Source of the DNA: a virus
Reading direction: 5' to 3' (one strand)
IMG/VR virus record: IMGVR_UViG_3300009537_000151
Span: 1 to 26,139 of that record
Length of the DNA stretch: 26,139 nt
This document shows, one piece after another, positions 8,079 to 14,646 of the stretch. The translations under genes and the position numbers were made by a program. Each line of letters starts with the position of its first letter. Positions within the stretch are counted from its first letter, which is position 1. The notes beneath the pieces are model-generated. The model had not been told where the DNA came from, made no database searches, and worked only from the letters and a program-made list of their open reading frames with translations.

Positions 8079-8393
8079 CTAAATCTCTTCTGGAGCTCCA
8101 ACCGAAATTCCAAGAGAAACAGCCTGTCCAGCCACAACATCGACATCAAGTGTTCCAATAAGAGTCTCAACACCCTCACCCATATCCGCATCTGCTGAAA
8201 CGGAAACCTGTGCGCTACCAAGAACTCCAGTAACAGTTGCAACAGCACTCATTCCATCATCCGCCGCTACAACGGTAAGAACAGTATCATCTGAACTTGA
8301 CCACGCCGATGATTCTACTACTGCTGGGTTTCCGGCTTTAGATACCGGTGCAATTGCCAATGTGACTTTCTGTGAATCAGTTAAAATTAACAT
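8079..8393 (-). CDS. Small Ig-like beta-sandwich protein, possible capsid decoration
   Basis: This 104-residue acidic protein is rich in Val, Ala, Ser and Thr and is probably all beta. The pattern 'VESSAWSSSDDTVLTVVA', then 'GMSAVATVTGVLGSAQVSVS' and a final V-V-A-G-Q-A-V-S-L-G-I-S strand, matches bacterial Ig-like (Big_2-type) domains: a W-x-S-S-D strand followed by an 'A-T-V-T-G-x-x-G-x-A-x-V' strand. Phages often use such domains as head or tail decorations that bind surfaces. It has no signal peptide. GGAG lies about 11 nt before ATG. Its location between capsid and neck genes fits a virion decoration role, but that is inference. Confidence 0.78.
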   Translation of the reverse strand: MLILTDSQKVTLAIAPVSKAGNPAVVESSAWSSSDDTVLTVVAADDGMSAVATVTGVLGSAQVSVSADADMGEGVETLIGTLDVDVVAGQAVSLGISVGAPEEI

Positions 8394-8415
8394 ACGCGTT
8401 ACATCTCCTAATAGT

Positions 8416-8625
8416 TTAGTTTTTAGTTGATACGGGACCGATTACTATATCCAATTTTTTATCATCTGGTCGTGGATCACATTCACATCCGTTACATTTA
8501 CAACAAGTACAGTTACAATGCTTTTTAATTGCTTGATATGCTCCGTAACAGTATCCTGCCAATACCAATGCAACCACAAACATAATTGGAAACAAAAATT
8601 GAACTTCGTATTCTACCATTATCAT
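8416..8625 (-). CDS. Small membrane protein with cysteine cluster
   Basis: This 69-residue protein has one predicted membrane helix (about residues 8-30, PIMFVVALVLAGYCYGAY) followed by KKHCNCTCCKCNGCECDP. That segment has seven cysteines in 13 residues (37, 39, 41, 42, 44, 47, 49) plus an adjacent His36. The tail is polar and charged. The cluster could bind zinc or another metal, or form disulphides; I know of no matching family. A weak ribosome binding site (AAGAG) precedes ATG at 8625, and a TATTTAT motif lies about 28 nt upstream. The Ig-like gene follows after 22 nt, so they are likely co-transcribed. Confidence 0.72.
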   Translation of the reverse strand: MIMVEYEVQFLFPIMFVVALVLAGYCYGAYQAIKKHCNCTCCKCNGCECDPRPDDKKLDIVIGPVSTKN

Positions 8626-8651
8626 TACTCTTGTTAAAGTACATGCTACAT

Positions 8652-8662
8652 CTATAAATAGT
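8652..8662 (-). promoter_or_regulatory. ACTATTTATAG motif, candidate late promoter
   Basis: The minus strand reads ACTATTTATAG about 28 nt before the Cys-cluster membrane gene. It is one of the best matches to the consensus. Confidence 0.5.
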
Positions 8663-8695
8663 AATGACTAATAATAAACAAAAAACTATAGGAAT

Positions 8696-8881
8696 CTACG
8701 GATTCACTTTACGAATCAATGCGCCAATCACCTTGGTTGCAATACCCAAAAGCACAACGAATACGCCGGCTTCTACCGTACCATTTGAAATTCCGATAGA
8801 TTGTGAATCCAAAAATGCCTTAAGAGCAACTAATGCGGCACCAGCTGCACCAATTAAAAGTGCGTGTAAATTCTTCATCAT
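8696..8881 (-). CDS. Small two-helix hydrophobic protein, holin-like size
   Basis: This 61-residue protein has two hydrophobic stretches: residues about 4-22 (NLHALLIGAAGAALVALKAF) and about 35-56 (VEAGVFVVLLGIATKVIGAL). A polar loop (DSQSIGISNGT) joins them, and the C-terminus is Lys/Arg. Size and layout resemble class II holins, but no lysis genes are nearby, so this is only a possibility. A good ribosome binding site (AGGAG, 7 nt spacing) precedes ATG at 8881, and a second ATG follows immediately at 8878. A TATTTAT motif lies about 45 nt upstream. Confidence 0.72.
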   Translation of the reverse strand: MMKNLHALLIGAAGAALVALKAFLDSQSIGISNGTVEAGVFVVLLGIATKVIGALIRKVNP

Positions 8882-8924
8882 AAAATACTCCTATAATATT
8901 AAGTATAACCGTACTTCTATACCC

Positions 8925-8935
8925 ATATAAATATA
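8925..8935 (-). promoter_or_regulatory. TATATTTATAT motif, candidate late promoter
   Basis: The minus strand reads TATATTTATAT in the 64-nt gap between the endonuclease stop and the small hydrophobic gene, about 45 nt before the start. Confidence 0.45.
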
Positions 8936-8945
8936 TTCTAGGCGG

Positions 8946-10568
8946 TTAAATGGTCGAATTATTGAATGTTGTCCATTTATATTTAAAACTGCCGCAATCC
9001 CATATTCTATTGAATCCCATAATCTTCATATTTTCCCATTCTGTCAATTGGGGATCGCCCCCCAATAACACCACTTTTTTCTTTGTATAATTAAATCTAT
9101 GATATCTTCTATCACTAGAATTCGCTTTATAATACCAGTAATTTGGATTAGTTACTCCAACATAAGAAAACCCTAGTGTATTATACAGATTATTTATTGG
9201 GGACGACCAACGACGATCTGCATATGAGACGACGGCGTGGGGAGCATACGTTCGTATAAAATAGGAAAACAATTTACTAGCACCACCCACACATAAGACA
9301 TCACCTTTAACTGCAAATCTACTCAACTCATATACATTAGGAGTTTTCACTTTAATCCCACGGGATGCATTTTGGTGAGAAAACGTCATAACCGATATAA
9401 TTTCTTCACCATAATACAATCCAACACGAATTGGTGAGGAATCGGTTCCCTGTAGGTGGTTACTATTAAGAAACTCGGCGCATTCTTTAAAATTCACCTC
9501 TCTCACCTGACATTGTCGTGCTGCAATCTTTATAGACGAAGAAATATGTAATCGTTGCGCTATTTTATCAAGAACCATCTTTCTATAGTTTTTCCATTCG
9601 TCCTCAAATATATGAATGAGTTGTATACCCATAGAGTCACATTCCGTAGTTTTGGAAATATGATACATTCTATCCTTTCCCTGTAATTCACCATGCCAAT
9701 ACAACCCATTAAATTCTACCGCAACATTGTGGTCCGGAAAATATAAATCTAGTTCCTTTTTACTTGGCAATATGCTTCTACTGTTGTGTATTATTGTAAT
9801 ATTTGGAGATAGTTCTCTAATATGCTCTATAATCTCCAACTCTATTTCCGATCTGTGTCTTACATTGCACTTTGGGCAATAAAAATACCACTTGTGAAAT
9901 TGATCCGATACGGTATGGCACGCATTGCATTGAAATTTATAGTAGGGTGGGGATTCTCCATGTAAATATTCCAACATGGTAATGTTAAATTTAGCAGACA
10001 TCCTCTCAATAAAATCCAAGGTTGTTGCTTCCAATTTACGCTTTAAGACATCATCAGCATGCATTGGAAGTTTTTTTCCGGTCAAGCGAATTTGATAAAT
10101 CCGCTCTAACGCCGATCTGCGCATCTTATCCCGAGTGCTGGATTTAATTGGGGTGTTATACCTAGGATTTCCAGATCCTCTACTGTTGTGTCCGGGTAGA
10201 TATTTCCGTATAACATATGGTTTATATGTTACAATGTTAATTGGAGTATTGCATCCACATTTACACATTGGAATTTTATTATTTAACACATGCTGGGTAA
10301 CATAGGTTAATTTATCGATTCCGTGCTTTGCTTTCAAATGCCACGAAAACCCCTTAGCCGTATATTTGTCTGTGGATTTACACAATAAACACTTTGTATC
10401 CAATGGATCTTTATTTCTAATCCTATTAACTCTAAACTCCCCATACAGTTTAACATACTCCTCAGTACTCATGGAATGAGAATCTCGTAAATGTGTATAC
10501 ATCCCCACCGTTTTGTATGGATTATTACATAATTTACATACTATAGTATTAACTGTCCGTTTTCCCAT
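8946..10568 (-). CDS. Vsr-like (EDxHD) homing endonuclease with zinc fingers and C-terminal GNAT/Mom-like domain
   Basis: This 540-residue paralogue of the gene at 1117-2628 is probably a free-standing homing endonuclease. Domains in order: two C2H2-like fingers (CKLC...H26...H31; C60-LLC63...H77...H82), a Cys-rich CKCGC module with a NUMOD-like 'YLPGHNSRGSGNPRY' tail (about 100-137), a zinc ribbon (C214xxC217, C231xxC234), and the nuclease core (about 238-330) with E272-L-D274, E285-F-N-G, W-H292, Y-H303 and LIHIFEDEW. A C-terminal domain (about 360-500) follows, with NSNHLQG, IRVGLYYGEEIISVMTF, YELSRFAV, GGASKL, VVSYADRRW and LYNTLGF. That motif order resembles GNAT-fold Mom proteins. The last 30 residues (TEWENMKIMGFNRIWDCGSF) are conserved in both paralogues. 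The gene has its own promoter motif and a GGGGA ribosome binding site. It lies between the capsid and neck genes. Confidence 0.84.
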   Translation of the reverse strand: MGKRTVNTIVCKLCNNPYKTVGMYTHLRDSHSMSTEEYVKLYGEFRVNRIRNKDPLDTKCLLCKSTDKYTAKGFSWHLKAKHGIDKLTYVTQHVLNNKIPMCKCGCNTPINIVTYKPYVIRKYLPGHNSRGSGNPRYNTPIKSSTRDKMRRSALERIYQIRLTGKKLPMHADDVLKRKLEATTLDFIERMSAKFNITMLEYLHGESPPYYKFQCNACHTVSDQFHKWYFYCPKCNVRHRSEIELEIIEHIRELSPNITIIHNSRSILPSKKELDLYFPDHNVAVEFNGLYWHGELQGKDRMYHISKTTECDSMGIQLIHIFEDEWKNYRKMVLDKIAQRLHISSSIKIAARQCQVREVNFKECAEFLNSNHLQGTDSSPIRVGLYYGEEIISVMTFSHQNASRGIKVKTPNVYELSRFAVKGDVLCVGGASKLFSYFIRTYAPHAVVSYADRRWSSPINNLYNTLGFSYVGVTNPNYWYYKANSSDRRYHRFNYTKKKVVLLGGDPQLTEWENMKIMGFNRIWDCGSFKYKWTTFNNSTI

Positions 10569-10590
10569 GAATTCCCCGATGTGGTAGTCT

Positions 10591-10600
10591 TATATAAATA
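10591..10600 (-). promoter_or_regulatory. TATTTATATA motif, candidate late promoter
   Basis: The minus strand reads TATTTATATA about 23 nt before the endonuclease start at 10568, after the terminator at 10653-10684. Confidence 0.48.
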
Positions 10601-10632
10601 CATCAGAATGAACCAAACGCTTAGTATTATTG

Positions 10633-10647
10633 GACACCCGGGGTGTC
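10633..10647 (-). other. GC-rich 15-bp inverted repeat (GACACC/GGTGTC)
   Basis: On the minus strand, GACACC and GGTGTC flank CCG. There is no T-run after it, so it is not a classical terminator. It lies between the HNH-gene terminator and the promoter motif of the next endonuclease. It could be an auxiliary hairpin or a protein-binding site. Confidence 0.5.
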
Positions 10648-10652
10648 TATAA

Positions 10653-10684
10653 AACAAAAAAGGAGAGATTTCTCTCTCCTTTCT
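10653..10684 (-). terminator. Rho-independent terminator after HNH gene (repeat copy 1)
   Basis: AGGAGAGA (10661-10668) pairs with TCTCTCCT (10673-10680), extended by A/T pairs, with a 4-nt loop and a minus-strand T6 tail. It is identical over 32 nt to the capsid-gene terminator at 11404-11435. Confidence 0.92.
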
Positions 10685-10696
10685 ATTTTACTTGTT
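10653..10696. repeat. Direct repeat copy 1 flanking HNH cassette
   Basis: The first 32 nt are identical to 11404-11435, and similarity continues through CTTGTT (10691-10696) with a 2-nt gap. The copy includes the last codons (Asn-Lys) and the TAA stop (10688-10690) of the HNH gene. The partner copy is the capsid 3' region at 11404-11449. Confidence 0.85.
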
Positions 10697-11347
10697 GCTT
10701 TTTAGTAAATTATCCTTCCACGGTAACATAATCAAATTCTCAATATGCCCTATATCCTGTGGAGAGATTCCGTTCTTCCAACCGGCATCTATAGAAACAA
10801 TATGATCCAACTGATATGCTCCATCAACTCCACATCTCCCGCGGGAATCCCAATTTGGAAGGCCTGTTAATTCCTGTTGATACGTTATTTTCCATACTTC
10901 AGCTTTATATTGTTTTTTCTTGGGGTATCGTTGAACATATTCTTTCCATGATGAAAACCCAGCTTTAGTTGCTCGCATTTTCTTTTTATGCTCTTCTGTT
11001 ATAACCGATCCCCACACCTTATTATATTTGTATGCCGAACAAGAATTACACAATGCTCCTGTTCTATTGGCTCTGTTAACAGAATATTTAGAACAATATT
11101 GTAATTCTGTTTTACAATTCGGACAATTTCGTGTAAACGGTAAAAACTTACCCACCTTTGTATTAGATTTTCTATTTGGATAGGTTCTGCCCGATAAAGT
11201 TACACTAATTTTAGAAGCACTTTCGGGGGTTACTCGTACCGCACAATCACTACAATTACCTGCATTTTGCATAGCACGTAGATAATTACGCTTGCTACTG
11301 TATATTAATACCCGTTCGCATTCTGGACAATTCCGTTGGTGTGGCAT
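10688..11347 (-). CDS. Free-standing HNH endonuclease with duplicated zinc ribbon
   Basis: This is a probable HNH homing endonuclease of 219 residues. An in-frame ATG at 11365 exists, but GGAG lies 7 nt before ATG at 11347, and the promoter motif spacing (about 27 nt) fits that start. The N-terminal half holds two zinc ribbons with identical spacing, CPEC-x21-CSDC (about 7-35) and CPNC-x21-CNSC (about 75-103), evidently an internal duplication. A basic NUMOD3-like stretch (ITEEHKKKMRATKAGFSSW) follows. The HNH core at the C-terminus reads YQLDHIVSID, then G-W-K-N-G-I-S-P and HIENLIMLPWKDNLLKSNK, giving the D-H, N-L and final N residues of the fold. The gene sits just after the capsid gene, bracketed by copies of its terminator. 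Confidence 0.88.
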   Translation of the reverse strand: MPHQRNCPECERVLIYSSKRNYLRAMQNAGNCSDCAVRVTPESASKISVTLSGRTYPNRKSNTKVGKFLPFTRNCPNCKTELQYCSKYSVNRANRTGALCNSCSAYKYNKVWGSVITEEHKKKMRATKAGFSSWKEYVQRYPKKKQYKAEVWKITYQQELTGLPNWDSRGRCGVDGAYQLDHIVSIDAGWKNGISPQDIGHIENLIMLPWKDNLLKSNK

Positions 11348-11374
11348 AGAAATACTCCATATCATCCCACCTAC

Positions 11375-11383
11375 ATAAATAGT
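11375..11383 (-). promoter_or_regulatory. ACTATTTAT motif, candidate late promoter
   Basis: The minus strand reads ACTATTTAT about 27 nt before the HNH start chosen here, 20 nt after the capsid terminator. The insert therefore seems to carry its own promoter. Confidence 0.5.
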
Positions 11384-11403
11384 GTTTTTGTCCCATATAA
11401 GGT

Positions 11404-11435
11404 AACAAAAAAGGAGAGATTTCTCTCTCCTTTCT
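11404..11435 (-). terminator. Rho-independent terminator after major capsid gene (repeat copy 2)
   Basis: It is the same 8-bp AGGAGAGA/TCTCTCCT hairpin, extended by A/T pairs, with a minus-strand T6 tail as at 10653-10684. It starts about 20 nt past the capsid stop codon at 11455. Confidence 0.92.
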
Positions 11436-11449
11436 GTTTATTACTTGTT
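11404..11449. repeat. Direct repeat copy 2 (capsid 3' region)
   Basis: Partner of 10653-10696, 751 nt apart. It contains the terminator plus the capsid 3' untranslated segment matching the end of the HNH coding sequence. Confidence 0.85.
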
Positions 11450-11454
11450 AACTA

Positions 11455-13017
11455 TTAAAGACGACCAAGACCCTCGATGACGATCTTCGCGAAGAATTCT
11501 GGACGAACTACCTTCTTAGCGTATCGAGTCATAACACCGCGTCTCGGGGTGAAATTATCCGGATCGTATACTAACGGAGTCATGATAAGCGGAATGTACG
11601 GTGCGTACACAGCGCCTGTCTCCAAGAAGTTAGACCCACGATAACCCATCACAATGATGTTTTCCGTCATATAAGGGTTCTTATAGATTTGGAAACGGTT
11701 CTGGAATGAACCAACCTTTGTGATACCAGCCGAGAATTCCATCTTATCACCATCCGTTGCGGCGAAGAAGCCGGGGATAGTTTCAATAATGGTTGCTACG
11801 GTTGGTGAGCAAACTGCCCAATTTGCACCACCACGCATTGTAAGCTGATGGATACGATTGGACACCTTCTGCATCTTCTGCCCAAGGGTCTGATACCATG
11901 TCATGTTAGTCCATGCCGTACCAGAATTGGTCGAGGCAACGAACGTACCAGCCACAGAATCGTATTCCTTACCAATTTCAGTTGACCAGAAATCAGTTGT
12001 TTGTGCGTTGACATTCAACATATCAAGGATTTCAAGATCAATTTCAACTGAAATGTAATCACTTAACATTGCCGTAAGCTCGGCCTCTGCGTCTACCGAG
12101 TGGTAGGCGTTCAAGTCCTGTGCTAGTTCGGGTGACCAAACTGCCTTCAACTTACGAGTCTTCGCTACGATTGGTTCCGAACGAAGTTCAAGGTTGATTT
12201 CAGGAATGTTAAGATTTGTCTGCGAACCGTCACGATCTTCAAAATCGCCACGGGTAGTATCAGATGGTTGTCGTACAAAATCCACTGATGTAATCGTTCC
12301 ACCAAGAGGTGCGACGAATTGTACTGCGGTTCCAGCTGCGTTCAACTTGGTATGCACCTGTAGGGTGTTTGCACCAAAGTCAACAACCGATCCACTCGGT
12401 AGGAAAACGCGTGCTGCACTTGCGTCCGGACGAGTTAGTGAGGACAAGTTGACTGAATATAGACCAAGCGACGCAGTTGCGATCCCTGTAAAATCCACAT
12501 CAGCAGCACTTGCAGTGCTGGTTGCGGTTACAGAAAGACCGGTTTCACTTGCATCATTGATTGAATATCCAAAACGACCTGCACCATAAAATCCACCGCG
12601 GGGAAGTGTACCCGAACCACTGGTAATACCATACACCGATTGACCAGATGTTTGGTTATTTGCAGTGTTACCGTACTTGTAATCCATATAGAATACAAGA
12701 CCAGCCGGAAGATTCAAAGGCTGTACTGATACGAAATTCTTACTGGCAATTTGTCCGAAAACCTTGCGAACAAGGGGAAGCGCGACACCAGCCCAGTTTT
12801 CACCGGCCGCACCGGCCGAGTTGGTTTGTGAGGATTCTTGAAGAAGCTGTGTTGACTGGTTCTCAAGAAGAACCGCCATGCCTTGCCGTTCATTGCCGGA
12901 AAGACCTTCAAGAAGTCCCGATTCATCCCACTTGATAGGCAGTTTACGGGTTTCTTCCGTAATACGCGCGTGGGCGGAACTTGCTTCATTGATAAATGAG
13001 GATACATCTGCTGACAT
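11455..13017 (-). CDS. 23: Major capsid protein precursor (gp23-like)
   Basis: This 520-residue HK97-fold major head protein precursor matches the T4 gp23 family (521 residues). The N-terminal about 61 residues form a helical propeptide ending in 'LLENQSTQLLQESSQTNS'; Leu-Gln-Glu61|Ser62 fits the T4 protease rule (L/I-x-E before the cut), close to Glu65 in T4. The mature part has 'WAGVALPLVRKVFGQIASKN', 'VSVQPLNLPAGLVFYMDYKY', 'EINLELRSEPIVAKTRKLKA', 'WSPELAQDLNAYH', then 'VYAPYIPLIMTPLVYDPDNF' and 'RRGVMTRYAKKVVRPEFF'. All are gp23 hallmarks. A strong AAGGAG ribosome binding site precedes ATG. It follows the scaffold gene by 22 nt and ends at a strong terminator, as expected for a highly expressed gene. 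Confidence 0.97.
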   Translation of the reverse strand: MSADVSSFINEASSAHARITEETRKLPIKWDESGLLEGLSGNERQGMAVLLENQSTQLLQESSQTNSAGAAGENWAGVALPLVRKVFGQIASKNFVSVQPLNLPAGLVFYMDYKYGNTANNQTSGQSVYGITSGSGTLPRGGFYGAGRFGYSINDASETGLSVTATSTASAADVDFTGIATASLGLYSVNLSSLTRPDASAARVFLPSGSVVDFGANTLQVHTKLNAAGTAVQFVAPLGGTITSVDFVRQPSDTTRGDFEDRDGSQTNLNIPEINLELRSEPIVAKTRKLKAVWSPELAQDLNAYHSVDAEAELTAMLSDYISVEIDLEILDMLNVNAQTTDFWSTEIGKEYDSVAGTFVASTNSGTAWTNMTWYQTLGQKMQKVSNRIHQLTMRGGANWAVCSPTVATIIETIPGFFAATDGDKMEFSAGITKVGSFQNRFQIYKNPYMTENIIVMGYRGSNFLETGAVYAPYIPLIMTPLVYDPDNFTPRRGVMTRYAKKVVRPEFFAKIVIEGLGRL

Positions 13018-13038
13018 ATTTAAAATCTCCTTAGAAAA

Positions 13039-14496
13039 TTACTTTAAGAGGCCTGCTAGTTCCTGTAAGCGGTGTGCCGTCCGCGCTGCTTCAGTAATGA
13101 TTTCAGCTTTCGGTGCGGTTGATGCTACTGGCTTGCTAGCTAGTCCTTCGGTTACTGTTACCTTCTTACGCGACGGAACTGATGTGCGTGATGCTGCAAC
13201 TAGGGTTTCTGCAAGAGTTGAGTAAATCAACTTAACCTCACGAACCGTTGTTGCGCGATCAAACGTTTCAACAATACGAACTTTTTGCCCATTACCCAAT
13301 CCGCTAATTCTGAATAGCTTATTGGTAAACAAAAGCTTAGCATTGAGAAGATTGACCTCGTTGAGCTTGCCACGTAAGAATCCGACTGCCTCACGATATT
13401 CTGCCAGCTCTGCCCTAAGATCAGCAATTTTTGATGCCATTTTCTGTGGAGTTGCCTCAGCGGCCTCAATCTCTTCAATTATTTCTTGAAGGTTAAATTC
13501 TTCATCCTCTGCAATAGTGGAACCTTCCGCTACACTGCTTCCAACAAAGCCCTTACCAACATTCTTACCGGGCTTATTTGCTGCACCCAACTCTTCGGAG
13601 TCCTTAACATCTTCAGAGGCTTCGTAAGTCTTAACTGCACTTCCTGCCTTCTCAAGATCACTTCCGTCACCGGGTCCACCCTTATTGTCCGGTGCGCTAC
13701 TTCCAATATTACTTGAAGTAAATTCACTTGGACTCTTGTTATCCGCGCCAGCGATTGCAGACGACTTATTAGGTACACTTTCTGCAACTGGTTCGGTTTC
13801 TTCTTCTTCGTCACCATCTTCCGCCGGAACTTCTTCTGCATCATCGTCGGAAGCGCCATCCTTATCTCGTAATTGAGTAAGGGCAGCGATATCATCTTCT
13901 AATTCCTTGATAATTTCGTCAAGATCAAGATCAAATTCATCTAAATCATCAAAATCTGATAATTCATCATCTGACTCATCATCTGCCGGTTCGTCCGATG
14001 CTTTTGCATCATCACCGCCCGCAAACGGAGACTCTTCACCTTCTTCGTCATCGTCATCAGAATCGATATCAATATCAACTTCACCTTCCTTCTTAAAGTT
14101 AGGCATTACTGAGTTATCGTCTGTTGAACTGGATGCTTCGGGAGAGGGAGCTGCGTTATCTTGTGGTCCGATGTTGGAGGTTGCCATCTTCTCAGTACGA
14201 ACCTTACCGGTAGGAATGTTTACGGTGTCTTCGTGGTCTACTGCTGCAAAGTCATCGGGTTCCATTCCAAGTGCTTCTTGTTCCATTCCACCGCCCTGAG
14301 AAATTGCGGCTTGCATTTCTGCTTCTAACTTCTTGTCCGCATCAGCCTCACTCTTTAAGCGCTTAGCAATAATTTGCTTAAATGCCGGGGCAAATGCCTC
14401 TTCTAACTGTTGCTTTGCGTTTGCAATAGCGGTCTGCTTGACTGCTTCTGCGTCTGCAATGGCATCTTTTAGAAGTTGATTGGTAATTTCAGCCAT
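13039..14496 (-). CDS. 22: Prohead core scaffolding protein (gp22-like)
   Basis: This is the likely internal scaffold around which the capsid assembles and which the prohead protease later degrades. An ATG at 14517 is in frame, but AGGAG lies 8 nt before ATG at 14496, giving MAEITNQLLKDAIADAEAVK and 485 residues. The N-terminal about 80 residues are helical and charged. Residues about 140-240 are extremely acidic with Asp/Glu runs, followed by Ser/Gly-rich linkers. The C-terminal about 160 residues return to helices (EEIEAAEATPQKMASKIADL, LRGKLNEVNLLNAKLLFTNK), the part most like gp22-type scaffolds. T4 gp22 is 269 residues, so the acidic middle is an expansion. Its position immediately before the capsid gene supports the call. 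Confidence 0.87.
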   Translation of the reverse strand: MAEITNQLLKDAIADAEAVKQTAIANAKQQLEEAFAPAFKQIIAKRLKSEADADKKLEAEMQAAISQGGGMEQEALGMEPDDFAAVDHEDTVNIPTGKVRTEKMATSNIGPQDNAAPSPEASSSTDDNSVMPNFKKEGEVDIDIDSDDDDEEGEESPFAGGDDAKASDEPADDESDDELSDFDDLDEFDLDLDEIIKELEDDIAALTQLRDKDGASDDDAEEVPAEDGDEEEETEPVAESVPNKSSAIAGADNKSPSEFTSSNIGSSAPDNKGGPGDGSDLEKAGSAVKTYEASEDVKDSEELGAANKPGKNVGKGFVGSSVAEGSTIAEDEEFNLQEIIEEIEAAEATPQKMASKIADLRAELAEYREAVGFLRGKLNEVNLLNAKLLFTNKLFRISGLGNGQKVRIVETFDRATTVREVKLIYSTLAETLVAASRTSVPSRKKVTVTEGLASKPVASTAPKAEIITEAARTAHRLQELAGLLK

Positions 14497-14540
14497 ATAT
14501 GAACTCCTGTTCATCAAGGACCATTACAATTAGTCCCTAT

Positions 14541-14565
14541 CTTTATTTTAAGTACAGTAATAAAG
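14541..14565. repeat. Inverted repeat CTTTATT/AATAAAG upstream of scaffold gene
   Basis: CTTTATT (14541-14547) and AATAAAG (14559-14565) are separated by 11 nt. They lie about 45-70 nt before the scaffold start, where other operon heads have the TATTTAT motif, which is absent here. It may be a regulatory site for the scaffold-capsid operon. Confidence 0.35.
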
Positions 14566-14582
14566 ACACCTTAGAGAAGGTG
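14566..14582 (-). terminator. Weak hairpin terminator after bS21 gene
   Basis: CACCTT (14567-14572) pairs with AAGGTG (14577-14582) around AGAG. The minus-strand tail TCTTTATT is only moderately T-rich. It lies about 65 nt after the bS21 stop codon, in the 150-nt gap before the scaffold start. Confidence 0.5.
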
Positions 14583-14646
14583 CATTTCAATAATATATAG
14601 TATTAGACTTTGAAAAACCTATATTTTTCTATACTATTATACGAAC

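Noticed and set aside
12194-12589. A plus-strand open frame of 131 codons inside the capsid gene.
   Set aside because: It is opposite a clear gp23-like coding region and shows no family pattern or ribosome binding site of its own.
13907-14299. A Ser-rich plus-strand open frame of 130 codons.
   Set aside because: It is the antisense of the Asp/Glu-rich scaffold region; GAT/GAA/TCA-type codons read backwards give long Ser-rich frames without stops.
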